A stretch of 64,000 nt of DNA from Thiomicrorhabdus sp041583835. Its GTDB lineage: Bacteria; Pseudomonadota; Gammaproteobacteria; Thiomicrospirales; Thiomicrospiraceae. The notes under the pieces were generated by a model. The model had not been told where the DNA came from. It saw only the letters and a list, made by a program, of their open reading frames with translations, and made no database searches. Shown here piece by piece: positions 10,701 to 18,617 of this stretch (positions are counted from its first letter, which is position 1; every line of letters begins with the position of its first letter). A program made the translations under genes and the position numbers. The stretch covers positions 1 through 64,000 of the forward strand of contig NZ_JBFHFC010000007.1 of assembly GCF_041583835.1 (NCBI RefSeq). Direction: 5' to 3'.

Positions 10701-10861
10701 CTGGCTCCCGGATAGGTCGCAACCACACTTACCTGAGGCGGCACGATTTCCGGATATTCGGCGATGGGCAATGATTTCATTCCCATGTAACCGGCGATCA
10801 CGATGATGAATGAAAAAACCGTGGCCATTACCGGTCGATCTATAAAAAATCTCGAAAACAT
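7706..10861 (-). CDS. RND multidrug efflux pump, HAE1 (AcrB/MexB) family
   Basis: 1051 residues, full length for the family. It starts MFSRFFIDRPVMATVFSFII, shows PGASAETIADTVAAPLEQAI in the porter domain, the intramembrane proton-relay acids in GIVVDDAIIVVENVER of helix 4, and a second membrane half with GLSAKNAILIVEVAMQ (relay Lys). It exports hydrophobic or amphiphilic drugs by proton antiport. Twenty-four bases separate it from the upstream adaptor gene. The short charged C-terminus (KKETKIEKTSKTQESER) is typical. Confidence 0.96.
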   Translation of the reverse strand: MFSRFFIDRPVMATVFSFIIVIAGYMGMKSLPIAEYPEIVPPQVSVVATYPGASAETIADTVAAPLEQAINGIDDMLYINSVTSSSGTLTLTVTFDIGTDIDQANINVNNKVQGALARLPAEVQQLGVQVNKKSSSILKVIALYSDDSSLDTVFIANYGLINVLDDLSRIPGVGEVRQFGSKDYSMRIWLDPNKLAKYNLTPNDISMAIKSQNSQFAAGRFGQEPMDTAQAFTYTVTTEGRLSDVSQFENIILRAESDGAMLRLKDVARVELGAQAYNFNATYDGKPTVPMGVFLQPGANALETSKLIDAKLEELGAKFPKGLSYAVPYDTTEFVEISINKVIYTLLEALVLVVLVVFLFLQNFRATLIPVLAIPVSIIGTFIGMYLLGFSINQLTLFGMILAIGIVVDDAIIVVENVERIMRTYHLSAREATLKAMSEITGPIIAIVLVLAAVFLPVAFIGGLTGQMYKQFAITIVISVTISGIVALTLTPALCANMLKSGHLEQGRFFGTFNRFFDWLTSGFSSGVRLIMRYSLISLILFGGLIALTYQSLSHLPKSLLPQEDKGTLFVLSYLPPASSLSRMEVVRDQVSNTLLAHPGVEHSISFAGFDLQTFTQKTDSAVSFVKLKHWDERQSPELSSPAIVGQLFGQLMAVPDAFSIPIGMPTIMGMSMTGGFEAYLQNRTGQGSIALSKVTDELIAKASARPELNQVRTTFSTKVPQYEVVLDREKAQSMQVSAKEVFAAMQATFGSLYVNDFNLYGRTYKVNLQSEADYREKPEDLSQVFVRSQTGEMIPLSSLVSFKRLTGADVVDRFNLFPAAKLMGEPAPGYSSGQAIAAFEEVAKEVMPEGYSLGWVGEAYQQKQSASAGNQAFLFGLLFVFLILAAQYERWSIPLAVITAVPFAVLGASIAVWLAGLSNDIYFELGLLTLIGLSAKNAILIVEVAMQERKKGVPLAEAAQHAARLRFRPIVMTSLAFTIAAVPLMLSTGAGAAARAAVGTGLVGGMIAATVLAPLFVPMFFRWIAEFSERISGKKETKIEKTSKTQESER

Positions 10862-10885
10862 GATTTATCCTTTATCCGATGAAGG

Positions 10886-12064
10886 TTATTGCGCTTTATT
10901 AGCAGGGTTACCGGCGTTAGCTGCCGCAGGTAAAACCTGTACCGGTGTCTTAGGTCTTAGCTTGATCAAGTTACCGACGATCACTTGGTCTCCGTCATTC
11001 AAACCGGTTTCAACCAACCAGTTCTCCCCTTCTTGCGCCGCTAAGCCCACTGGATAAAGCTCGGCCAAACCTTGTTTAACGACATATACGAATGCTTGCT
11101 GCCCCATCTGCAATACTGCTTTTTGAGGAATCGTAAAAACGTTTTTACGCGTAGCGGAATAAACTCTCAATCGTTCGAATTCTCCCGGCAAGAACTGGGC
11201 ATTCGCATTATCAAAAATCGCACGGCCTTGCACACTTCCGGTTTTAGCATCGATTTTGCTGTCGGTGAAATCCACGGTTCCTTTTGCCAACACTTGTTGC
11301 TTGTCGTTTATGATTTCAGCATTCAATTTAACGTCGCTGACCAATTGAACCTTACCTGCTACGATCTCTTTATGTAACGACAGACGTTCGCTATCGGGAA
11401 TCGAGTAGGTGACGTAGATCGAATCCAACTTGGTAATAGTCGTAAGTTTGCTATTTTCCGCATTCGTTCCGACCAAGTTACCCACATCTTGCTCTTTAAT
11501 ACCGGTCACACCGGAAATTTCAGCCTTAACCTGTGTATAGTCCAGATCAATCTGTGCATCATTTAATGCCGCCTTGGCACCTTCAAGCGAAGCTTTGGCA
11601 AGTTCAAGACTTGAAATAGCGTTATCTCGTTCTTGTTCACTCACCGCCTTTTTCTTATAAAGACCCTCGACTCGCTTATACTCTCTCTCAGCCTGATTCA
11701 AATTAGCTTGAGCGACCTGAACCTGCGCCTTTGCTTTATTCACCAATGCCTGATAACGACGGTCGTCAATTTGATACAACAATTGTCCTGCCTTAACCGT
11801 TTGACCGTCTTCATAAAATTTCTTTTGCAAAATCCCGCCTACACGTGCATAAACCGTGGCTTGCTGAACCGCCTGAGTTCTTCCCGGATACTCAAAATAG
11901 ACCGGAGCATCCATGCTTTGGACTTTCAGCACATTAACCGGCATCGCTTGTGGAGCGGGTGCTCCACCTTTTTCTTGACCGGCAGAAACACTCGCAGGCA
12001 ACAATAAAGTAACAGCTAATAGAAATGAACTCATTCGAGCCAATGGATGGAATGTGGCAGACAT
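10886..12064 (-). CDS. RND periplasmic adaptor (AcrA/MexA family)
   Basis: 392 residues from ATG 12064, chosen over the in-frame ATG at 12130 because GAGGG precedes it and the product then begins with a secretion signal (MSATFHPLARMSSFLLAVTL, cleavage after VSA). The biotinyl-lipoyl-like halves (VYARVGGILQKKFYEDGQTV and VKAEISGVTGI) flank a coiled-coil hairpin; beta-barrel and membrane-proximal domains follow. Unlike AcrA there is no lipobox Cys. First gene of the efflux operon, divergent from the TetR gene. Confidence 0.94.
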   Translation of the reverse strand: MSATFHPLARMSSFLLAVTLLLPASVSAGQEKGGAPAPQAMPVNVLKVQSMDAPVYFEYPGRTQAVQQATVYARVGGILQKKFYEDGQTVKAGQLLYQIDDRRYQALVNKAKAQVQVAQANLNQAEREYKRVEGLYKKKAVSEQERDNAISSLELAKASLEGAKAALNDAQIDLDYTQVKAEISGVTGIKEQDVGNLVGTNAENSKLTTITKLDSIYVTYSIPDSERLSLHKEIVAGKVQLVSDVKLNAEIINDKQQVLAKGTVDFTDSKIDAKTGSVQGRAIFDNANAQFLPGEFERLRVYSATRKNVFTIPQKAVLQMGQQAFVYVVKQGLAELYPVGLAAQEGENWLVETGLNDGDQVIVGNLIKLRPKTPVQVLPAAANAGNPANKAQ

Positions 12065-12122
12065 AGGATTTCCCTCAAACTGAATTTGACATAAAAACGA
12101 AGTGTAACATACACTACACTTT

Positions 12123-12139
12123 ATTCTCAATCAGAGAAT
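12123..12139. promoter_or_regulatory. Inverted repeat, candidate TetR operator
   Basis: ATTCTC-AATCA-GAGAAT is a perfect six-base dyad in the divergent promoter region between the adaptor and tetR-family genes. A TATAAT box lies just beyond it at 12153-12158. A second short dyad (GTGT-N5-ACAC) lies on the adaptor side. Confidence 0.4.
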
Positions 12140-12221
12140 CACTCTTTTTAGGTATAATAATCCTATAAAAAGAATGCAGTAAATAAAACCGGTTAAATCG
12201 GTTCGAATTAAGAGAAATCAA

Positions 12222-12869
12222 ATGTCTAAGGAATCCGTAAATAAAACAGTTTCAGCTCAAACAACCACAAAAAGAGGTTTAGCCCGTCAACAGAAAATAT
12301 TGGAAGTTGCCGAGACCGTGTTTTTATCTCAAGGTTACGCAGGCAGTAGTGTTAATGAAATTGTCCGTCTTTCAGGCGGTTCTCTAGGAACCCTTTACCG
12401 AATTTTCGGCAATAAGCTTGGCCTCTTCGAGGCCGTTTTCAAAAAGAAGTCCAAAGAAATTTTCACTCAATTTGACAATGATTCTTTTTGGACGGATAAC
12501 ATGGCCGAAAGTTTATTCAGCTTCGGACAGACATTACAACATGTGGCCCTCTCCCCGGACGGGATTGCCATTTACCGTCTCGTGATCACCGAAAACAACC
12601 TTGATCAGGGAGAAATCCAAAAAATCTTCTACAAATACGGACCACAGACAGCGGCAACCATGCTTGAAAACTACCTGAAAAAGCAAGTAGAGGCTGGACG
12701 TATTGAATTACTTGACTGTAAGCTCGCGGCAACTCAATTTTTAGAAATGATAAAAGGGCCGTTTGTATTACGGACTTTATTCTGCGAACCCGTTCCGAAA
12801 GAAGAATTAGAACTGGCTTTAAACCAAGCAATTAAGATATTTTTAGGTGGATGCAGCGTCGGGAAATAA
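12222..12869 (+). CDS. TetR/AcrR-family repressor of the efflux operon
   Basis: 215 residues. An N-terminal helix-turn-helix domain (about 20-65) contains AETVFLSQGYAGSSVNEIVR and GGSLGTLYRIFGNKLGLFEAV, typical of TetR. The C-terminal helical ligand domain resembles the AefR-like group. Divergent position from an RND operon is the classic local-repressor arrangement, so regulation of the pump and of itself is a strong inference. Confidence 0.92.
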   Translation: MSKESVNKTVSAQTTTKRGLARQQKILEVAETVFLSQGYAGSSVNEIVRLSGGSLGTLYRIFGNKLGLFEAVFKKKSKEIFTQFDNDSFWTDNMAESLFSFGQTLQHVALSPDGIAIYRLVITENNLDQGEIQKIFYKYGPQTAATMLENYLKKQVEAGRIELLDCKLAATQFLEMIKGPFVLRTLFCEPVPKEELELALNQAIKIFLGGCSVGK

Positions 12870-12926
12870 CGCTTAATGAAACGACAATAAATTTATTTAG
12901 ATTGTGTTTTAAGACGTTTGTTCAAA

Positions 12927-13316
12927 TCAATAACGTTTTTGCAGATAGACTCTAAATTCCTGCAATTCAGCCTTAATGGCTTGCAGTTGTTGCAGAACGT
13001 CTTTTTTCTCTTCCGGAATATCTTCCGCACTTAGATTAACCCGATTTTTTGCTAAACGGGCTTTTGCACCAGGAATGGTAAAACCTTGATCGTGCAGAAG
13101 GCTCTTGATCTCCATAATCAATTCAACGTCGTTGCGCTGATAATACCTTCTACCACTTCGCTTATTAGGTTCCAACTGCGGAAACACATGTTCCCAATAG
13201 CGCAGAACGTGCGACTTTAAGTCGCACAAATCCGCTACTTCACCAATGGTGAAATATTTCTTATCAGGCAAATCAATCTCAATTTGAGTTTGCGTAGGTG
13301 TTTTAGACTTCGGCAT
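12927..13316 (-). CDS. MerR-family regulator of the pheT-ihfA locus
   Basis: About 129 residues from the ATG at 13316 (MPKSKTPTQ). The winged-helix MerR domain is clear: YFTIGEVADLCDLKSHVLRY, then WEHVFPQLEP and RRYYQRNDVELIMEIKSLLH. The tail is a short amphipathic helix with no Cys metal ligands, so it is the metal-independent type commonly found after ihfA. It overlaps ihfA by 14 bases. The target is unknown. Confidence 0.9.
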   Translation of the reverse strand: MPKSKTPTQTQIEIDLPDKKYFTIGEVADLCDLKSHVLRYWEHVFPQLEPNKRSGRRYYQRNDVELIMEIKSLLHDQGFTIPGAKARLAKNRVNLSAEDIPEEKKDVLQQLQAIKAELQEFRVYLQKRY

Positions 13317-13599
13317 TGTTATTATCGATCTGCGCACGCAGTTTTTGACCAGGCTTAAATGTTACCACTCTTCGTGCGGAAATGGGAACATCTTCACCCG
13401 TTCTCGGATTACGTCCAGGACGCGATGATTTATCTCTAAGCTCAAAGTTTCCGAAACCGGATAACTTAATCTGTTCGCCAGAGATTAATACTTCACTGAT
13501 CTGATCATAAAACTGCTCTACAATCTCTTTAGATTCACGTTTATTAAATCCAAAAGTATCAGATAAGGTTTGTGCAATATCCGCTTTTGTAAGAGTCAT
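13303..13599 (-). CDS. ihfA: Integration host factor subunit alpha
   Basis: 98 residues, normal length. It begins MTLTKADIAQTLSDTFGF and has the DNA-bending arm motif SRPGRNPRTGEDVPISARRV with the Pro that intercalates at the kink. It pairs with IhfB (not in the window). It sits after pheT as in most gammaproteobacteria, probably co-transcribed. Confidence 0.97.
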   Translation of the reverse strand: MTLTKADIAQTLSDTFGFNKRESKEIVEQFYDQISEVLISGEQIKLSGFGNFELRDKSSRPGRNPRTGEDVPISARRVVTFKPGQKLRAQIDNNNAEV

Positions 13600-13626
13600 T
13601 ATTTATTATCCTTATAATTTTTATAC

Positions 13627-16017
13627 TTATCTTAAAACTGCGTTAACCGCCTGCTTAGCCGAAGCTAAAACCAGCTCGACTAAAGCATCGACCTCTTCAT
13701 CCTGAAGCGTTCGATCGGCATGTTGAATTTTGAGTGTCAAAGCGACACTCTTCTGATCCTGGTCGATTCCCTGACCTCGATAAATATCGAAAATCTCAAC
13801 CGACTGCAAAATTTCGGACTCGACATTCATGACGGCATCCAGCAGTGACTGAACGGCCACATTCTCAGCAACGACGAAAGCTAAATCACGCTGTACTTCA
13901 GGGAATTTCGAAATCGCTTGAGCCGCCGGAACTTGCATCGTCATCAAAGCGTCTTGACGGATTTGGAACAAGTAAACGTCATCGCTGACACCCATCGACT
14001 TGACCCACTGTGGATGCAGTTTCCCCATGACACCGACTTCTTTACCGTCTTTGATTAAAGCCGCCGACTGTCCAGGATGCAATGCCGTATGCTCGCAGGA
14101 TTCAAAACGAATATGACCCAGCTGATGACTCATACGCAATAGCGTTTCGACATCACCTTTGAGATCAAAGAAATCAACCTTACGGCTCACTTCATCCCAA
14201 CCTGAATCGGCAACGGAACCGACTACGGCACCACCGATCATAGGCACCTGAGTCGCACCGGTAGGGTCGGTTTCGTTCTTATAGAAGACCAAACCGGTTT
14301 CAAAAATGCGCACGCGAGGCTGCTGACGATTCTGGTTGTAAGCAACGGTTTGTAACAAACCCGGGAACAAGGTAGTACGCATCGCTTTCATGTCGTCCGA
14401 AATCGGGTTTTTCAGCAATACATAAGGCAGATCCGGCGCTAAAAGTTGCTGCTTACCTTCTTCTACAAAGCTATAGGTGATAACTTCGTTGTACCCACGC
14501 TGAACCAGCGCCGTTTTCAAAGCGTGTAACTCTTGTTCCGACTCAGGAAGTTCATTCAAGGTCATTGGCGCTAATACCGGCGTTTCCGGAAGGTTGTTAT
14601 ACCCGAAGATACGCCCTACTTCCTCGATAAGATCCATTTCGATCGCCATGTCGAAACGATAGGTAGGTGCCGTTACAGACCAACCGTCAGCCGTGGTTTC
14701 AATACCGAATCCAAGCCCTTTGAAAATGCTTTCGACTTTTACATCGTCGATCTCAAGGCCCAAACGTTTTGTAATGGTTTGACGGCGCAGTTCAATCGTC
14801 ACAGGCTTCGCCAAATGTGCATCGGAAACAACCGCTTCAATCTCACTAACCTGCCCGCCGGCAATTTCGGTGAACAACTGCAAGGCACGATTCAAAGCGC
14901 GCTCAGGAAGCATCGGATCAACACCACGTTCAAAACGATGAGATGAGTCGGTATGCAAACCGTATTGACGCGCTTTACCGACTACAGCCAAAGGCGTGAA
15001 GTGCGCGCACTCAAAGAAAATCGTTTTGGTTTCGTCGGTCACGGACGTATTCAAACCACCCATAATACCGGCCAACGCAATTGCACCGGAATCGTCGGCA
15101 ATCACCAACGTATCGTCTTTCAAGCTCAACTCTTTTTCATCAAGCGTTACCAGTGATTCGCCGGACTGTGCCTTACGAACTTGAATTTGGCCTTGAAGCT
15201 TATCCATATCGAACGCATGCATCGGCTGCCCCAGTTCAAGCAGCACGTAGTTGGTAATATCCACAACCAAACTCAGAGAACGAACTCCGCCACGCTCCAG
15301 CTTCTGTTTCATCCACAAAGGCGTTTTTGCCTGAGTATCAAAGCCGCTAACCACACAACCTAAATACTTCGGACAGGCCGCAGCTTCCGCTACAACAACC
15401 TTTTGCGAGCAGGCGCCGCTATGTTCGATAGCCGCCGTTTCGAAAGGCACCTTGAATTCCGCGCCACTGATTGCTGCCACATCACGGGCAATACCCTCAA
15501 TACTTAGACAGTCTGCACGGTTCGGAGTTAAATCGACATCAAGAACAGAGTCGTTCAAATCTAGATATTCGCGAACATCCATGCCGATCGGCGCGTCTTC
15601 AGGCAAAATAAACAAACCGTCGACACCATCGTCAGGTAATCCGATTTCCGTGGCACCACATAACATACCGTTTGACGGTACGCCGCGAAGCTTGGCTTTT
15701 TTAATTTTAAAATCACCCGGCAATACAGCGCCGACTTTAGCGCAACAAGCCTTCATCCCGACAACAACGTTCTTGGCACCGCAAACAATCTGCAAAGGCT
15801 CGTCTTCACCGACTTCTACTTGGGTGACATTCAATTTGTCTGCATCAGGATGCTTTTCGCAAGCGATGACTTGGCCGACGACGACATTACTGAATTCACC
15901 GGCAACCGGCTCAACATCGTCCACTTCCAGGCCGGCAAGACTTAACGATTCCGATAATGTATTGGTATCCCACTCAGGATTTGTCCACTCTCTTAACCAA
16001 TTTTCACTAAATTTCAT
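13627..16017 (-). CDS. pheT: Phenylalanine-tRNA ligase beta subunit
   Basis: 796 residues, the bacterial long form. It starts MKFSENWLREWTNPEWD. A tRNA-binding OB domain (about 40-150), B3/B4 editing domain, B5, the catalytic-like core and a C-terminal anticodon-binding FDX domain (KFPEVQRDLAFVV, SVALTLKIQHADRTLQDEEV) follow in the expected order. Forms an alpha2-beta2 enzyme with PheS, whose gene lies 24 bases upstream. Confidence 0.97.
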   Translation of the reverse strand: MKFSENWLREWTNPEWDTNTLSESLSLAGLEVDDVEPVAGEFSNVVVGQVIACEKHPDADKLNVTQVEVGEDEPLQIVCGAKNVVVGMKACCAKVGAVLPGDFKIKKAKLRGVPSNGMLCGATEIGLPDDGVDGLFILPEDAPIGMDVREYLDLNDSVLDVDLTPNRADCLSIEGIARDVAAISGAEFKVPFETAAIEHSGACSQKVVVAEAAACPKYLGCVVSGFDTQAKTPLWMKQKLERGGVRSLSLVVDITNYVLLELGQPMHAFDMDKLQGQIQVRKAQSGESLVTLDEKELSLKDDTLVIADDSGAIALAGIMGGLNTSVTDETKTIFFECAHFTPLAVVGKARQYGLHTDSSHRFERGVDPMLPERALNRALQLFTEIAGGQVSEIEAVVSDAHLAKPVTIELRRQTITKRLGLEIDDVKVESIFKGLGFGIETTADGWSVTAPTYRFDMAIEMDLIEEVGRIFGYNNLPETPVLAPMTLNELPESEQELHALKTALVQRGYNEVITYSFVEEGKQQLLAPDLPYVLLKNPISDDMKAMRTTLFPGLLQTVAYNQNRQQPRVRIFETGLVFYKNETDPTGATQVPMIGGAVVGSVADSGWDEVSRKVDFFDLKGDVETLLRMSHQLGHIRFESCEHTALHPGQSAALIKDGKEVGVMGKLHPQWVKSMGVSDDVYLFQIRQDALMTMQVPAAQAISKFPEVQRDLAFVVAENVAVQSLLDAVMNVESEILQSVEIFDIYRGQGIDQDQKSVALTLKIQHADRTLQDEEVDALVELVLASAKQAVNAVLR

Positions 16018-16041
16018 ATTTCTTTCTCAACAGGCCTGGTC

Positions 16042-17040
16042 TTATTTAAATTGCTTTAAAAAACGAAGATCGTTTTCAAAAAATTGACGTAAGTCCTTAA
16101 CGTTGTAACGTAACATCGCCAAACGTTCGACCCCCAATCCAAAGGCTAGACCGGTATATTCATCCGGATCGACACCCACGTTTTTCAATACGTTCGGATG
16201 CACCATTCCGCAACCCAAAACTTCAATCCAACGACCTTCACCGAATAAGTTAGTGGCGATATCCACTTCGGCCGACGGCTCCGTAAACGGGAAGTAGGAC
16301 GGTCTGAAACGAACCTTAAGGTCCTCGTCCTCGAAAAACTGACGTAAAAACTCGATCAACAACGCACGCAACTGAGCAAAGCTGGCATCTTTTTCAATGA
16401 TCAGGCCTTCAACCTGATGAAACATCGGGGTATGCGTCTGATCGGAGTCGCAACGGTAAACGCGACCCGGCGCAATGATACGCATAGGCGGATTTTTCGC
16501 TTCCATCGTACGGATCTGGACACCGGAAGTATGCGTTCTTAGGACGGTATTTTCATTAATGTAAAACGTATCGTGCATCGCACGAGCAGGATGGGTTTCC
16601 GGAATATTCAAGGCTTCGAAGTTGTGCCAATCGTCTTCAATCTCAGGACCGGTTTCAACATCAAACCCCGCTTTTGAAAACAGCGTTTCGATACGACGCA
16701 AGGTACGAGATACCGGATGCAAACTGCCCAGATCGACGCCTCGGCCCGGCAAAGTAACATCAACGGTTTCTTCAGCCAACTGTTTAGCAAGTTTGGCATC
16801 GTCCAACTCTTTCTTTTTACTGTTCAACAAGCTTTGCACTGTCTGCTTGGCTTGGTTGATCAATTGACCGGCCTGAGGACGTTCCTCGGCGCTCAATTGA
16901 CCCAACGTTTTCATAATGTCTGTTAACTGGCCTTTTTTACCCAGAAATTGAACTCGAATCTCATCAAGCTGCGATAGTTCAGTTACGTCATCGATAGCTT
17001 CCTGAGCTTGGGAAATAATGGCTTGAAGTTTTTCTTGCAT
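16042..17040 (-). CDS. pheS: Phenylalanine-tRNA ligase alpha subunit
   Basis: 332 residues. An N-terminal coiled coil is followed by the class II catalytic core: motif 2 around RVYRCDSDQTHTPMFHQVEG and motif 3 GLAFGLGVERLAMLRY. HPARAMHDTFYI and FRPSYFPFTEPSAEVD are typical PheS blocks. A promoter-like sequence precedes it and a terminator separates it from rplT, so pheST-ihfA-merR may be a partly independent unit. Confidence 0.97.
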   Translation of the reverse strand: MQEKLQAIISQAQEAIDDVTELSQLDEIRVQFLGKKGQLTDIMKTLGQLSAEERPQAGQLINQAKQTVQSLLNSKKKELDDAKLAKQLAEETVDVTLPGRGVDLGSLHPVSRTLRRIETLFSKAGFDVETGPEIEDDWHNFEALNIPETHPARAMHDTFYINENTVLRTHTSGVQIRTMEAKNPPMRIIAPGRVYRCDSDQTHTPMFHQVEGLIIEKDASFAQLRALLIEFLRQFFEDEDLKVRFRPSYFPFTEPSAEVDIATNLFGEGRWIEVLGCGMVHPNVLKNVGVDPDEYTGLAFGLGVERLAMLRYNVKDLRQFFENDLRFLKQFK

Positions 17041-17089
17041 AATAATGGAATGCCTTAACGAACCTATAAAGAGAATCTAAACGAAATGG

Positions 17090-17118
17090 ATATAAAACAA
17101 CGTACTTTCAACCGTCAA
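17090..17118 (-). promoter_or_regulatory. Sigma-70-type promoter of pheS
   Basis: On the minus strand, TTGACG (17118-17113), a 17-base spacer and TTATAT (17095-17090) lie about 50 bases upstream of the pheS ATG and downstream of the rplT terminator. Confidence 0.55.
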
Positions 17119-17162
17119 CAGACCCGATTCCAAGTCTTCGGCAAATACATTCTTTTATATCC

Positions 17163-17217
17163 AAAAAATCAAAAAAATAGGGGACAAAAGTTAAGTTTCT
17201 AACTCATGCCCCCTATC
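17163..17217 (-). terminator. Terminator/attenuator between rplT and pheS
   Basis: On the minus strand ATAGGGG (17217 side) pairs with CCCCTAT (17178 side), enclosing an AGTTA/TAACT inner stem, followed directly by a seven-T run. No Phe-rich leader peptide is visible in the interval, so a plain intrinsic terminator is more likely than E. coli-style pheM attenuation. An additional imperfect hairpin lies at 17228-17254. Confidence 0.65.
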
Positions 17218-17269
17218 ATTTAGACGCTGCAGACCGAACCTAAGTCCGATCTGCATACAACGCAAGCGA

Positions 17270-17626
17270 TTAAGCTAGTGCTGCTTTTGCCTTTTCTGCG
17301 ATTGCGGTGAACGCAACTGCATCATGGATAGCGATATCAGAAAGCACCTTACGGTCAACCGCAATACCTGCTTTATTCATGCCATCGATTAAACGGCTGT
17401 ATGTCATTCCGTTCATACGAGCTGCAGCGTTGATACGTGCAATCCATAGACGACGGAATTGACGCTTACGCTGACGACGGTCACGGTAAGCATATTGACC
17501 AGCTTTGATTACAGCTTGCTTAGCAACGCGAAAAACCTTGCTACGTGCGCCATAATAACCTTTTGCTGCTTTTAAAACTTTATTGTGTCTACGACGTGCG
17601 ATGACACCTCTTTTAACTCTTGCCAT
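17270..17626 (-). CDS. rplT: 50S ribosomal protein L20
   Basis: 118 residues, standard length. The sequence is highly basic: MARVKRGVIARRRHNKVLKA, GYYGARSKVFRVAKQAVIKA, RDRRQRKRQFRRLWI. It binds 23S rRNA early in assembly and in many bacteria represses the rpmI-rplT mRNA. It follows rpmI by 13 bases. Confidence 0.98.
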   Translation of the reverse strand: MARVKRGVIARRRHNKVLKAAKGYYGARSKVFRVAKQAVIKAGQYAYRDRRQRKRQFRRLWIARINAAARMNGMTYSRLIDGMNKAGIAVDRKVLSDIAIHDAVAFTAIAEKAKAALA

Positions 17627-17639
17627 TTTTCAATCTCCC

Positions 17640-17837
17640 TTAAGCGTACGGTAACATACGGCGAACCATCGCCACATCGTGATCGTGAATCATACTAGCT
17701 GCACGCAATTGACGCTTACGCTTAGTCGATTTCTTAGTCAAAATATGACGTAGGTGAGATTGTTTGCACTTAAAACGGCCAGAACCAGTTTTTTTGAAGC
17801 GCTTAGAAGCACTACTGTTTGATTTAATTTTTGGCAT
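17640..17837 (-). CDS. rpmI: 50S ribosomal protein L35
   Basis: 65 residues from ATG 17837 (MPKIKSNSSASKRFKKTGSG), the normal L35 start; an upstream in-frame ATG at 17855 would add six residues not found in the family. Ends in HDHDVAMVRRMLPYA. Second structural gene after infC, with a 178-base leader that contains candidate regulatory structure. Confidence 0.97.
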   Translation of the reverse strand: MPKIKSNSSASKRFKKTGSGRFKCKQSHLRHILTKKSTKRKRQLRAASMIHDHDVAMVRRMLPYA

Positions 17838-17859
17838 TGAATCCAAACTCCGCATTTAA

Positions 17860-17883
17860 GTGGCACCTAAAAAACAGGCCCAC
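17860..17883 (-). promoter_or_regulatory. Hairpin in the rpmI-rplT leader, candidate L20 autoregulatory element
   Basis: GTGG/CCAC outer and CCT/AGG inner stems enclose a T-rich loop 23 bases upstream of the L35 start. Further upstream an AT-rich hairpin and a GGGA/TCCC long-range pairing are possible. L20 control of this leader is known in E. coli and Bacillus; here it is inferred from position and structure only. Confidence 0.35.
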
Positions 17884-18015
17884 TTCCATTTTTAACAATA
17901 ATAACCAATGGTTATCTTTCGGAACAACGAACAGCACTGAGGGAGCTGCACCGGTAACCTTTTTATTAAAAATAAAAAAGTCCCAGTTGTTGTGTGGAAG
18001 CAGTTACTTAATGAA

Positions 18016-18573
18016 CTACTTTCCTTTTTTGTTGGGAGCAACCATCATTTGCATCTGACGGCCTTCCATTTTCGGCATTTGTTCAACGGTCGCAACCTCT
18101 TGAATGTCATCCCGAATGCGCTCCAACATTTTCAATCCCAGTTCCTTATGGGTAATCTCACGGCCACGGAACCAAATGGTTACCTTGACGCGATCACCCT
18201 TATCTAGGAATTTCATCAGGTTGCGTAGTTTGACCTGATAATCTCCCTCCTCAGTTCCTGGGCGAAACTTAACTTCTTTTACTTGCACTTGCTTTTGTTT
18301 TTTCTTAGCTTCGTGCTGTTTTTTCTGTTGCTGGTAAAGATATTTACCGTAATCCATAATCCGACAAACGGGCGGTACGGTTTTTCCAGAAATTTCGACT
18401 AAGTCTAATTCTGCTTCCCTCGCAGCTTCAAGAGCCTCTTGAATGGAAACAACACCGGCTTGCTCCCCATCTGCATCAATTAAACGAACTTCAGGAGCGG
18501 TAATGGCTCCGTTTATATTATCCTTAGGTGCTTCAGGTTGCTGTGGTCTTCCACGGCCTCTTCTAATTGCGAT
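18016..18573 (-). CDS. infC: Translation initiation factor IF-3 (non-AUG start)
   Basis: Reading only from the first ATG (18357) loses the N-terminal domain. The frame continues upstream without a stop to 18589, and the added sequence is unmistakable IF-3: NINGAITAPEVRLIDADGEQ, then VSIQEALEAAREAELDLVEI and PPVCRIMDYGKYLYQQQ. There is no ATG or GTG at its head. An ATC at 18573 lies eight bases after GGAGG and gives a start of MAIRRGRPQQPEAP (185 residues); ATT codons at 18579 and 18567 are alternatives with worse spacing. Rare AUU-class starts are the known basis of IF-3 autoregulation in E. coli. Forty-four bases after thrS. Confidence 0.93.
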   Translation of the reverse strand: MAIRRGRGRPQQPEAPKDNINGAITAPEVRLIDADGEQAGVVSIQEALEAAREAELDLVEISGKTVPPVCRIMDYGKYLYQQQKKQHEAKKKQKQVQVKEVKFRPGTEEGDYQVKLRNLMKFLDKGDRVKVTIWFRGREITHKELGLKMLERIRDDIQEVATVEQMPKMEGRQMQMMVAPNKKGK

Positions 18574-18617
18574 GGCAATATCCTCCAGTTATAAAAATCT
18601 TAATGCAACAGGTCAAT

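Noticed and set aside
15452..16087. 211-codon plus-strand frame over pheT start and pheS end
   Set aside because: Shadow of two solidly identified genes; low-complexity product without a domain.
17041..17269. Phe-tRNA synthetase attenuator with leader peptide (pheM-like)
   Set aside because: No short frame with Phe codons and ribosome-binding site was found; the hairpin is better explained as a terminator.
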